Assembly: GCA_900556875.1 (NCBI GenBank) | Contig: USQQ01000003.1 | Location: forward strand, 1 to 64,000 | Direction: 5' to 3' | DNA length: 64,000 nt | DNA from: an uncultured Collinsella sp. | Lineage (GTDB): Bacteria > Actinomycetota > Coriobacteriia > Coriobacteriales > Coriobacteriaceae | Shown here: piece after piece, positions 24,848 through 34,119 of the stretch | Numbering within the stretch: position 1 is the first letter of the stretch | Layout: each line of letters starts with the position of its first letter | Program-made: the position numbers and the translations under genes | The notes under the pieces: model-generated | Databases searched by the model: none | What the model was told of the DNA's origin: nothing | What the model saw: only the letters and a program-made list of their open reading frames with translations

Positions 24848-25726
24848 TTAAAGGTTCATGTTGCCGTGGATGTAGGGGGTGACCTCGGGGGAGATATGGC
24901 CGCAGCCCAGCTCGCGCAGCGTGGACTCGATGGCGGCGGGCAGCGGGGTCTTGCCTTCGGCGTCGACGGCGGCACCGCTGAGGGCGGCGATCTTGGCGAC
25001 GTCTGCCGGCTCGGCCTCGATATGCATGCAGCCGCCGACGAGGCGTGCGCGGACCTGGTCCAGGCCAAGGTCGTGCAGGTAGTCCTCACAGGTGCGGATT
25101 ACATCGACCTTCTCGCGCGTGAGCTCCTCGCCCGTGGGGACTCGCGTGGCCAGGCAGGCTCCTGCCGGCAGGTTCCAGACGGGGTATCCCCAGGCGCGTA
25201 GCAGCTCGCGCTCCTCGTCCTTGGTAAAGCCGACCTCCATAAGCGGCGAGCGCACGCCGAGCTCCTGGGCGGCGCGCATGCCGGGGCGGTAGTCGCCGCG
25301 GTCGCTTGCGTTGCTGCCGTCGATGACGGTGGGAAAGCCCAGCGACTTGGCGTGGTTGACGATGGCGGTAAAGCCGGCGCGCTTGCAGTGGTAGCAGCGG
25401 TCGGCGTCGTTGCAGGCTACCTGGGGGAGCTGCAGCTGATCGACCGAGAGGTTGAGTACGGGAAGCTTGAAGTGCGGCCCCTCATCGGCCTGCCCGTCAA
25501 CCGCCCGCTCAAACGAAGCCTGCTCGGGCGTGCCGATGAGCGGCGTGGTGAGGTGAACGAGAAGCGTGCTGGCGGGCATGATGCGGGCGCAGACCGCGGC
25601 CAAAAAGCTGCTGTCGACGCCACCGGAAAAGCCGATGGCGACGCGTCCGTATGCTAAAAGCAGCTGCTCGAGCGCTGCGAGTTTGTCCTGAAGCCCCTCT
25701 GCGGGTGCGGTGGTGTCTGAAAGCAT
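24848..25726 (-). CDS. larE: LarE-like ATP-dependent sulfur transferase
   Basis: LarE builds the nickel-pincer nucleotide cofactor of lactate racemase-type enzymes, converting pyridinium biscarboxylate mononucleotide to its thiocarboxylate form using AMP activation. The 292-residue protein has the PP-loop SGGVDSS (about residues 34-40), RCYHCKR, DGSNASDRGDYRPGM, and a cysteine in LPAGACLATRVPTG where the sacrificial Cys of Lactobacillus LarE is expected. AAGGA precedes the ATG. No larA, larB or larC is in the window. In Coriobacteriia larE often stands alone, so the client racemase or epimerase must be elsewhere. A related PP-loop thiouridylase-type role is a less likely alternative. Confidence 0.87.
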   Translation of the reverse strand: MLSDTTAPAEGLQDKLAALEQLLLAYGRVAIGFSGGVDSSFLAAVCARIMPASTLLVHLTTPLIGTPEQASFERAVDGQADEGPHFKLPVLNLSVDQLQLPQVACNDADRCYHCKRAGFTAIVNHAKSLGFPTVIDGSNASDRGDYRPGMRAAQELGVRSPLMEVGFTKDEERELLRAWGYPVWNLPAGACLATRVPTGEELTREKVDVIRTCEDYLHDLGLDQVRARLVGGCMHIEAEPADVAKIAALSGAAVDAEGKTPLPAAIESTLRELGCGHISPEVTPYIHGNMNL

Positions 25727-25899
25727 AAGTCGATCCTTGCCGTTGAGTACTCGGTCGAAAACTATAATCCTACCGAGTCGCTTGTCATAAGACTTCTATC
25801 TATGTAACGAAAGTGCAATATGCTATATACGTTATATACAAGTTTACAGGTGCGGTAAAGTTGCGGGAGTACAGCAGCGCGAAGCGATGGGGGACCGAT

Positions 25900-26550
25900 A
25901 TGATCAAGGCCGTTATTTTTGACATGGACGGAACGCTGGTCGATACCGAGCGTTTGGGTATCAAGGCGTGGAAGGCGGGCGCGGCCGAGCTGGGATTCGC
26001 GATCGATGATGCGCTGATCCATCAGTTTATCGGTCGCACGCTGCCCGATGTCATGGAGATCCTTGATGAGCATTACGGCAGCTGCGAAACCGCTGAGGCA
26101 ATCTATCGTCGCCATAGGGAGATTCGCGACGAGATGGTCAAGACCGATCTGGAGCTTAAGGCTGGCGCTGCCGAGTGCCTGGACGAGCTGCTGGCTGCGG
26201 GCTATCACGTGGGCCTCGCGACGTCGTCGTGCCACGTTACCGCCGAGCGCAACCTTAAGACGGTCGGCCTCTTTGATAAGTTTGAGACGGTGACCTGCGG
26301 CGAGGACGTCGTGCACGGCAAGCCCGACCCCGAGATGTACCTGCTCGCCTGCGAGCGCGCGGGCTTTGCCCCCGAGGAGTGCGCCGTGGTCGAGGACTCA
26401 CGCAACGGTTGCGTCTCGGGCATCACGGCCGGTTGCCATGTGTTTGCCGTTCCCGACATCGTGCCGCTGCCGCAGGACGTGGTGGACGGCTGCGAGGCTG
26501 TGCTCGATACGCTGTTCGATCTGACGGCCGCGGTCAAGGCCGTGTGTTAG
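25900..26550 (+). CDS. HAD-superfamily hydrolase, subfamily IA
   Basis: A cytoplasmic phosphatase or phosphomutase of the beta-phosphoglucomutase/phosphatase group, 216 residues. Motif I is FDMDGTLVDTE (residues 6-16) with the nucleophile Asp. The helical cap follows, then motif II in VGLATSSCH, the motif III lysine in HGKPDPEMY and motif IV in VVEDSRNG. The ATG at 25900 lies behind GGGGGACC and directly precedes motif I; the longer frame adds 29 residues without family support. Substrate unknown. It is divergent from larE across an AT-rich promoter region holding a duplicated TATATAC. Confidence 0.91.
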   Translation: MIKAVIFDMDGTLVDTERLGIKAWKAGAAELGFAIDDALIHQFIGRTLPDVMEILDEHYGSCETAEAIYRRHREIRDEMVKTDLELKAGAAECLDELLAAGYHVGLATSSCHVTAERNLKTVGLFDKFETVTCGEDVVHGKPDPEMYLLACERAGFAPEECAVVEDSRNGCVSGITAGCHVFAVPDIVPLPQDVVDGCEAVLDTLFDLTAAVKAVC

Positions 26551-26637
26551 CGTTCGTACGCGAGTCGCCATGCCCCGCGCCCGATCCCGCAGGACGGCGA
26601 CGGCAACGGCGCCCGCGCGGAGGCACTGTTCTAAAAA

Positions 26638-26692
26638 ATGGAATTGAATCCATTTTTGCAAAAAAGCTAATGAAAAATGGATTACATTCCAT
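26638..26692. promoter_or_regulatory. AT-rich double inverted repeat (ATGGA-N6-TCCAT twice)
   Basis: A 20-bp AT-rich segment (26638-26657) recurs as a near-perfect reverse complement at 26673-26692. Each half is itself an ATGGA-N6-TCCAT palindrome. It follows the HAD gene by about 90 bp in otherwise GC-rich sequence. It looks like a paired protein-binding site or a weak hairpin, but no gene downstream on the plus strand uses it. Confidence 0.5.
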
Positions 26693-26745
26693 AAAAATCC
26701 GTAGCCGCAGGTTCGGCTAAACGGGGAAGGCCCGTGGGGTCAGCA

Positions 26746-26787
26746 AAAACGCCGCAGCGGGGCTGTTTCCGTTGCGGCGTTTTTTTG
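26746..26787. terminator. bidirectional intrinsic terminator
   Basis: AAAACGCCGCA and TTGCGGCGTTTT pair around a short G/T-rich loop, with seven T on one side and AAAAA on the other. It serves the HAD gene and the convergent LacI-family gene, whose stop codon it touches. Confidence 0.92.
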
Positions 26788-27921
26788 TTACAGGTAGGCG
26801 CCCAGGTTGATGTCGGTTGTCGGGACTATGGGTTGGCCCGTCGGATGCGGCTTGGCATTTTGGGTGCTTACGCGCTCGAGCAAGAAGGGACGCACGATTT
26901 CCTGACGGTTGATGTCCTCGGTGGCCGTGACCGTGGTGACGGTGCGCGCGGCGGAGCCGATGCGGACTCGTTTGGTCTTGGCGGCAGGTTTATCCTCGAT
27001 TTGTTCCATGAGCAGCTGCACGCCCTTGCGGCCGATCTCGTAGCCCGGTGGTGCTACCGTGGTGAGGGGGACCGATCCGCTCCAGGCAAGCGGGTTGCCA
27101 TCGCAGCCGGCCACGCGGACCTGCTCGGGGACGGAGATGCCTTTGTCTATCAGCGCCGAGATAACGCCCGACGCCAGTACGTCGGTCAGGCCGACCACGA
27201 AGTCGGGGCGCTCGTCCGCGGGGCGCTCAGCGATTTGGGCACCGATGCCGTAGCCGTCGGCAGCGGTATTCCATTCGCCGGCGTCGATGACTTCGATCTT
27301 GATATCGGGATGCAGGGCGAGGGCCTTGTGGATGCCAAGTACGCGCAAGGTGAGCTGCATAAATGCCGCTCTGCCCACAACGGTGATATGGCGTGCGCCA
27401 CGGGCAACGGCGAGCTCGGCGATAATGCGGCCTTGTGCCTCGTTGTCGGCAGCCACGTAATAACCGGGCTCGGAGCAGTGGATGTCCAGATGGACGATCG
27501 GCACGGGCACTTTAGTCATGGCCGGGTGCCAGTCGGGGGATGCCATGGGCTGAACCATGACGCCGGACATCTGCGTGCCCATAAAGTAGCGCAGGTAATG
27601 GTCTTCGAGAATGTCGTCGTTGTCGGCGTTAGCGATGAGCAAGTCATAGCCGTGCTTGCGTGCCTCGTTGTGGGCACCGCTGGCAATTTGGAGAGAAAAG
27701 CCGTGGTCGAGACGGGGGAGGACCAGGCCAAAGGACTTGGTGGCGCCGCCCGCGAGCTGACGGGCGCTTTGGTTGGGCAGGTAGCCAAGGCGATTAATGG
27801 TCTCGTTGATGAGCTTAAGGGTTTCGGGGCGCAACTTTTCGGGGTGGTTGAGCGCGTTGGATACCGTGCCCAGCGAGACCCCTGCCTCGCGCGCGACGTC
27901 GCTGATTTTTACCTTTGCCAT
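26788..27921 (-). CDS. LacI-family transcriptional regulator
   Basis: A sugar- or nucleoside-responsive DNA-binding regulator of 377 residues. The helix-turn-helix is 'VKISDVAREAGVSLGTVSNAL' (residues 3-23), followed by the hinge NQSARQLAGGATKSFG and a type I periplasmic-binding-protein domain with 'VVGLTDVLASGVISALIDKG' and 'PLTTVAPPGYEIGRKGVQLL'. The ATG at 27921 follows AAAGGGGC; the open frame extends 96 codons upstream but only through intergenic repeats. The C-terminal 30 residues past the sensor domain (REIVRPFLLERVSTQ...) are longer than usual. No sugar genes are adjacent, so the regulon cannot be named. Confidence 0.92.
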   Translation of the reverse strand: MAKVKISDVAREAGVSLGTVSNALNHPEKLRPETLKLINETINRLGYLPNQSARQLAGGATKSFGLVLPRLDHGFSLQIASGAHNEARKHGYDLLIANADNDDILEDHYLRYFMGTQMSGVMVQPMASPDWHPAMTKVPVPIVHLDIHCSEPGYYVAADNEAQGRIIAELAVARGARHITVVGRAAFMQLTLRVLGIHKALALHPDIKIEVIDAGEWNTAADGYGIGAQIAERPADERPDFVVGLTDVLASGVISALIDKGISVPEQVRVAGCDGNPLAWSGSVPLTTVAPPGYEIGRKGVQLLMEQIEDKPAAKTKRVRIGSAARTVTTVTATEDINRQEIVRPFLLERVSTQNAKPHPTGQPIVPTTDINLGAYL

Positions 27922-27987
27922 AGCGGCCCCTTTGATGCGTTTCAAGTACAAGCCAGATTGTAGCATCGCCCGCCCCTGGGGTGTCAA

Positions 27988-28034
27988 AACCTGCCAATTA
28001 GGGACAGGTTTATTTTGGTAGGTTTTATCTGCGG
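27988..28034. repeat. REP-like hairpin, GGGACAGG family, copy 2 (inverted)
   Basis: AAAACCTGCCAA...TTGGTAGGTTTT encloses TTAGGGACAGGTTTATT. It matches, in opposite orientation, the elements at 24790 and 30572. Confidence 0.85.
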
Positions 28035-28053
28035 AAACGCCGTTGCCAGCGCG

Positions 28054-28319
28054 ACCACCACGAAGGGGACAGGCACCTTTGTGGTGGTTTGAGACGCCCG
28101 GGCCTTCAATTGTCTCGATCTGTAACATCTGGACGGCAAAACCGCCTCCACCTGTTGCAGATCGAGACATAGTGCTGGGGCCGAACCGTAATGTCTCGAT
28201 CTGTAACACTAAGCCGGCTTATTGCGGCCCAGATGTTACAGATTGAGATCTTTCGCCGGGATAGGCCGCCGCCCCGGTCCAAACCACCACAAAGGTGCCT
28301 GTCCCCTTCGTGGTGGTTT
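28054..28319. repeat. nested REP-like array (266 bp)
   Basis: The outer units at 28054-28090 and 28281-28319 are inverted copies of one hairpin: ACCACCAC, then AAGGGGACAGGCACCTT, then GTGGTGGT. Inside are four copies of GTCTCGATCTGTAACA in alternating orientation, starting at about 28112, 28154, 28192 and 28233, forming two inverted pairs. The array fills the LacI-glmS gap and has no coding potential; reading frames crossing it are repeat translations. Confidence 0.85.
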
Positions 28320-28345
28320 GGACCGGCTGGGCATGTGTGCATCGG

Positions 28346-28369
28346 GTGGTATCTAAGTTGAGATACCAC
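28346..28369. promoter_or_regulatory. perfect operator-like palindrome upstream of glmS
   Basis: GTGGTATCT-AAGTTG-AGATACCAC has perfect 9-bp arms. It lies 110-134 bp before the glmS start and about 30 bp before a TACAAT -10-like box (28400-28405). The symmetry and the TGGTAT core recall GntR/HutC-type operators of amino-sugar genes, but the regulator is not identified. Confidence 0.55.
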
Positions 28370-28479
28370 TTCTGGTATATCAGCTTGCGCTTGCGTGAGT
28401 ACAATACTCGAACGTTATACGTCTCAGCGCCCCCTGTGCGTGGACGTCTTGCAGTCACGCGAACGAAGGGATTTATCCT

Positions 28480-30327
<1,848 letters not shown>

Positions 30328-30332
30328 TTGTT

Positions 30333-30494
30333 GTTCCGGCGTTTTACCAAACGCCGGAACTGCTCGACGCTGCGCGAGCCGCATTCACGCCAATCTGACG
30401 TTCAATTTCGAGGGCGCGACCAGAAGGTCAGCGCCCTCTCATTTCACGTCACCTTGGCGCAAATGCGGCTCGCTCGCTGTTGGTGACTGACATC
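30333..30494 (+). repeat. structured multi-hairpin element, copy A
   Basis: It begins 5 nt after the glmS stop. Stem 1 is GTTCCGGCG-TTTTACCAAA-CGCCGGAAC (30333-30360), followed by TGCTCGACGCTGCGCG. A long interrupted stem pairs AGCCGCATT with AATGCGGCT and GCCAA with TTGGC. At its tip GAGGGCGC and GCGCCCTC enclose GACCAGAAGGTC. It ends CGCTCGCTG...GACATC. The element at 47694 has the same loops with different but still complementary stems. Confidence 0.8.
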
Positions 30495-30525
30495 AGGTGC
30501 TCCGTTGTCGAAACGCGCTAACAAG

Positions 30526-30562
30526 AAGGGCCCGGCTCCGTTGTGGCGGAGTCGGGCCTTGT
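30526..30562. terminator. bidirectional hairpin terminator
   Basis: AAGGGCCCGGCTCCG pairs with CGGAGTCGGGCCTT around TTGTGG, with further CAAG/CTTG pairing outside. It lies between glmS and the convergent GntR-type gene. The T-runs are weak. Confidence 0.65.
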
Positions 30563-30571
30563 TGCGTTTGC

Positions 30572-30616
30572 CCAGATAAAACCTGCCAAAATAAACTTGT
30601 CCCTTTTTGGCAGGTT
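30572..30616. repeat. REP-like hairpin, GGGACAGG family, copy 3
   Basis: It differs from the copy at 24790 by only two bases (TAAACTTGTCCC in place of TAAACCTGTCCC; GGCAGG in place of GGTAGG). It touches the stop codon of the GntR-type gene. Confidence 0.85.
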
Positions 30617-31316
30617 AGCGGAGCTTGCTGGTCTCGAAGTACTTGGGATATTGGTCCAGGACCTCGGTCTGGTTGCGGAACATCATATGCAGGTGCTTGC
30701 TGACCAAAAAGCTCGCCTCGATGGGGTCGCGACCGGCGATAGCGCGGCGGATTTTCTTGTGCTCGTTAACAATCTCCTGATTGTCGAGCCTCTGCGTGGC
30801 GGCGCGCAGCCAGCGGAAGCGCTCCAGGTCGGCATTGGTCGCCTCGAGCCACGACCACACGGTGCTGCGGCACGCGATGTTAAAGATCATGCGGTGCATG
30901 AGGTTGTCGCTTAAAAAGAAGCCGATGCGATCCTCCTCGGCCATGGTCTTTTCCTGCAGCGCGATGGCTCGGTCGAGCTGCTCGATGCCTGCCGAGGTGG
31001 CACGGGCGCAGCACTCTACAATCACCTGCTTTTCCAGGTGTTCGCGAATGTAGCAGGCGCTCTCGGCAAGAGTGAGGTTGATGGGCGAGACATAGGTGCC
31101 GCTTTGGGGCACGGTACGCACCAGGCCCTCTTGCGCCAGACGCACCAGCGCCTCGCGCACAGGGGTGCGCCCCATATCCAGGTCGTCACAAAGCTGCTTG
31201 ACACCCAGTTTTTCGCCCGGTTTGTAGTCCAGGTAGACGATTTTGCGTCGAATGGTGTGGTAGGACTGGTCCTGTAGGCTCGTTTCCTGCTCGCCGACGT
31301 GCATCGATTCTTCCAT
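30615..31316 (-). CDS. GntR-family regulator with FCD domain
   Basis: A cytoplasmic metabolite-responsive DNA-binding protein of the FadR subfamily, 233 residues. The winged helix-turn-helix is in 'LGVKQLCDDLDMGRTPVREALVRLAQEGLVRTVPQSGTYV' (about residues 38-77). The all-helical FCD domain follows, with metal or ligand residues expected in DNLMHRMIF, NEHKKIRRAI and SKHLHMMF. The ATG at 31316 is preferred over a GTG at 31340 because GCGAGG precedes it at good spacing. It is divergent from the YeiH-type exporter with 193 bp between, so it may control that gene. Confidence 0.9.
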   Translation of the reverse strand: MEESMHVGEQETSLQDQSYHTIRRKIVYLDYKPGEKLGVKQLCDDLDMGRTPVREALVRLAQEGLVRTVPQSGTYVSPINLTLAESACYIREHLEKQVIVECCARATSAGIEQLDRAIALQEKTMAEEDRIGFFLSDNLMHRMIFNIACRSTVWSWLEATNADLERFRWLRAATQRLDNQEIVNEHKKIRRAIAGRDPIEASFLVSKHLHMMFRNQTEVLDQYPKYFETSKLR

Positions 31317-31509
31317 AGTGCCTCGCAACCGTTCTATCACACTGATATGTCAGCTGTTAATTATGCCGCGAATCGGCTCTCCGCGGTGGGTAATTCGACT
31401 GTTGCCCAAGAACTATTGCGGCATCTTGGTCTGTGTTTACGCATGGCTGTGCTCAACGTTGCCGTATCATAAGCCGTCGCAAACGTGAAATAGAAAGAAG
31501 GAATCCCAT

Positions 31510-32544
31510 ATGCAACTGGCAAATATCGTACGCGAGCGCTGGAAGGGCGTTTTGTTCTGCCTGATCATCGCCATTCCCGCAACGCTGCTCGGCAAGCAGA
31601 TCGAGGTGGTCGGCGGGCCGGTATTCGCCATCCTCATCGGCATGGTTCTGGCACTTGTCTTTCCCAAGCATCGTCGTGAGCCGCTTGCCGCCGGCGTTAC
31701 CTATACGTCTAAAAAGATCTTGCAGTATGCGGTTATCCTGCTTGGCTTTGGCATGAACCTCTCCCAGATTCTGTCCAAGGGCGCCCAGTCGCTGCCGATT
31801 ATCGTGGCGACGATCTCGACCTCGCTTGTCATCGCCTTTGTGCTCTGCCGCGTTATGAACGTGCCGGGTAAGATCTCGACGCTTGTGGGTGTGGGTTCGT
31901 CGATTTGCGGCGGTTCTGCCATCGCCGCGACCGCACCCGTCATCGATGCCGACGATCGCGAGATTGCCCAGGCTATTTCGGTCATCTTCCTGTTTAACGT
32001 TATCGCGGCGCTCGTGTTTCCGACGCTCGGTGGTATGCTCGGGCTGACCAACGAGGGCTTTGGCCTGTTTGCCGGCACCGCCATCAACGACACCTCGTCC
32101 GTAACGGCTGCGGCGAGTGCTTGGGACAGTATGCATCCCGGTGCCAATGTGCTCGAGAGCGCCACGGTGGTCAAGCTCACCAGGACGCTGGCCATTATTC
32201 CCATCACGTTGGTCCTCGCATGCTGGCAGATGCATCTGGCGCGTAAGGCCGGCGGCGACGCCAAAAGCACGTTTTCGCTTAAACGCGCGTTTCCCATGTT
32301 CGTGCTGTTCTTTGTGCTGGCAAGCGTGGTCACCACGGTGTTTCAGCTTCCCACGTCCATTACGGCGCCCATCAAGGAGCTTTCGAAGTTCTTTATCGTG
32401 ATGGCCATGGCGGCTATTGGCTTTAATACCGATATCGTCGAGCTGGTCAAAAAGGGCGGCAAGCCCATCGCGCTGGGCTTTTGCTGCTGGATTGGCATTG
32501 CGTGCATGAGCTTGGGAATGCAGCACGTGCTGGGAATCTGGTAG
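31510..32544 (+). CDS. YeiH/UPF0324-family putative anion exporter
   Basis: A multi-pass membrane protein of the YeiH (Cons_hypoth698) family, annotated in databases as a putative sulfate exporter and linked in some bacteria to sulfonate metabolism; direct transport evidence is scarce. It has 344 residues with about ten hydrophobic segments. Family signatures are 'TSKKILQYAVILLGFGMNL', 'GVGSSICGGSAIAATAPVI' and 'AGTAINDTSSVTAAAS'. The last segment ends close to the C-terminus (HVLGIW). AGAAAGAAGGA precedes the ATG. Cognate regulators are often LysR; here the neighbour is a GntR/FCD protein encoded divergently. Confidence 0.9.
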   Translation: MQLANIVRERWKGVLFCLIIAIPATLLGKQIEVVGGPVFAILIGMVLALVFPKHRREPLAAGVTYTSKKILQYAVILLGFGMNLSQILSKGAQSLPIIVATISTSLVIAFVLCRVMNVPGKISTLVGVGSSICGGSAIAATAPVIDADDREIAQAISVIFLFNVIAALVFPTLGGMLGLTNEGFGLFAGTAINDTSSVTAAASAWDSMHPGANVLESATVVKLTRTLAIIPITLVLACWQMHLARKAGGDAKSTFSLKRAFPMFVLFFVLASVVTTVFQLPTSITAPIKELSKFFIVMAMAAIGFNTDIVELVKKGGKPIALGFCCWIGIACMSLGMQHVLGIW

Positions 32545-32603
32545 AGAAGTAGCTTATTCGCGTGCTGGTTGCTGGTTGCTGGTGAGCGCAAGCCTGCGGT
32601 GGA

Positions 32604-32668
32604 GCGATAGGAGCTCTTGCGGGTATGGCTTGTCCGCAGGTTTATAAGTCCCGAAGAGCTCTTATCGC
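32604..32668. repeat. intergenic stem-loop
   Basis: GCGATAGGAGCTCTT (32604-32618) matches the reverse complement of AAGAGCTCTTATCGC (32654-32668) at 14 of 15 positions. A second inner stem TGCGG/CCGCA extends it. It lies between the YeiH and Fis-type genes, without a T-run. Confidence 0.65.
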
Positions 32669-32817
32669 CCCGCCAGGATGGCGATGCGGGGCAACACCTA
32701 TACTCGCAGGACGGCGCTTTCTGCCCTATAGTGTTTGGTGAGCAATATCGTTCAATTTTGAAACACTCGGTCGTGCGACCGTCGGCGGTTGCACGTCGCC
32801 GCGGACAGGGGCAAATC

Positions 32818-34035
32818 ATGGATAGCGATGCCAAGCTGAACATCTTGACCGAGGCCCTGGCTGCTGCCGGGGCCTCGGCATTGGCAATCGATGCGCGTGG
32901 GGACGTCGCGATTTCGACCATGAATGACGCGGCGCTTGAGCGGGATGTGGCAGCTTTTGTTGCCGAACGCCTCGACCGTATAGGAGACGGCGCGCGTCTG
33001 GTTATGGGGCGTGCGGGTACGCGCCTGAGCCTGACCGTTCGCCCCGCCGACAAAGAGGGCGGGGGCCTTTGGGTCGTCGTGGTCCGCGAGGTGCGCGGCG
33101 CCGCGGCGCACGCGGGCATCGAGTGGCTCAACGCCGACGAAGTTGAGGCCCGCTACGAATCGAGCGCGTACGGCATCGTTGAGGGGCCTGCCTCGGTGGC
33201 TGCGCCGGTCGCCGAGAGCTACGCGCGCGGTGTGCCCCTTATGCTCGAGGGCGAGCTGGGAACGGGTCAGGTCGAGATTGCCATGCGCCTCTATCTGGAC
33301 GGTCCTTTTGTCGATCAGCCCTTTGTTGCCGTTGCGCTCGATGAGCTAACGGATCGCGGCTGGCGCCATCTGCTCAAAAGCGCCGAATCGCCGTTGTTCC
33401 AAACGGGGCTGACGCTTTGCATTGAGGGCTGGAACACGGTTGGCCCCCAGCGTCTCCGCGAGCTCGTTTCCACGATGGCCGACACCGCGTTGGCGACGCG
33501 CTGCCATGTGGTGCTGACGGCGAATGACATGCCGGGCGGCAGCGAAAGTGATCAAGCCGCCTTTGTGACCGAGCGCTTCGCCTGTGCGGTGAGCGTGGCG
33601 CCGGCAATCGTCGAGCAGGGAGCCACGTCGCAAAAGATTGCGCGCTATTTGGAATATCTCGCTGGTGCATTTGGGACGGCAGCGCCCACGCTGTCTGCCG
33701 CGGCGACGAAGGCGCTCGATGCTTACCGCTGGCCGCGCAATTATCTGCAGCTCCGCGAGGTCTCGGAACGACTGTATATATTGGTGGGGGCGGGCACGGT
33801 GGATCGCGCTGTGGCGGAGGAAGTGCTAGCCCAAGAGGACGTGATTAAGACCGCAACCTTTGGCGCCCCGACACTCGAAAGCGACCTGTATATCCTGCGA
33901 CCGCTGGCCGATACCGAGCGAGATATCGCGCATCTGGTTGTAGATCATCTCCACGGCAACCGAACCCGTGCGGCGGAGGTGCTGGGCATAAGCCGAACAA
34001 CGCTGTGGCGCTTACTGAAGGACGATGACCGTTGA
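32818..34035 (+). CDS. degenerate NtrC-like regulator with Fis-type helix-turn-helix
   Basis: A 405-residue protein with the layout of a sigma-54 enhancer-binding protein but eroded motifs. Residues 1-100 are an unassigned sensor-like domain. Around 144-151 the Walker A site (normally GExGTGKE) reads EGELGTGQ, losing the lysine, and no GAFTGA sigma-54 contact loop is visible. 'AYRWPRNYLQLREVSERLYIL' matches the end of the AAA domain (normally WPGNVRQL). The C-terminus is a clear Fis-type HTH, 'NRTRAAEVLGISRTTLWRLL'. ATP hydrolysis and sigma-54 activation are therefore unlikely; it may act as an ordinary DNA-binding regulator. Start at the ATG at 32818. Confidence 0.75.
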   Translation: MDSDAKLNILTEALAAAGASALAIDARGDVAISTMNDAALERDVAAFVAERLDRIGDGARLVMGRAGTRLSLTVRPADKEGGGLWVVVVREVRGAAAHAGIEWLNADEVEARYESSAYGIVEGPASVAAPVAESYARGVPLMLEGELGTGQVEIAMRLYLDGPFVDQPFVAVALDELTDRGWRHLLKSAESPLFQTGLTLCIEGWNTVGPQRLRELVSTMADTALATRCHVVLTANDMPGGSESDQAAFVTERFACAVSVAPAIVEQGATSQKIARYLEYLAGAFGTAAPTLSAAATKALDAYRWPRNYLQLREVSERLYILVGAGTVDRAVAEEVLAQEDVIKTATFGAPTLESDLYILRPLADTERDIAHLVVDHLHGNRTRAAEVLGISRTTLWRLLKDDDR

Positions 34036-34119
34036 GCGAGGCGCCCGTGACCGCGCGCGACGCGTGTGCTACAGTCCAAAGCGTTATTGTTTCGATTTGG
34101 TTACGGCGTGCGGGGGCGT

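Noticed and set aside
27922..28209. 96-codon N-terminal extension of the LacI-type gene with two MLQIET segments
   Set aside because: The repeated peptide is a translation of the GTCTCGATCTGTAACA DNA repeats. The good binding site is at 27921.
28110..28250. CRISPR array, suggested by regularly spaced 16-bp repeats
   Set aside because: The repeats alternate in orientation, are too short, number only four, and no cas genes are present.
28405..28479. glmS ribozyme in the glmS leader
   Set aside because: The leader is too short and lacks the recognisable core; glmS ribozymes are not expected in actinobacteria.
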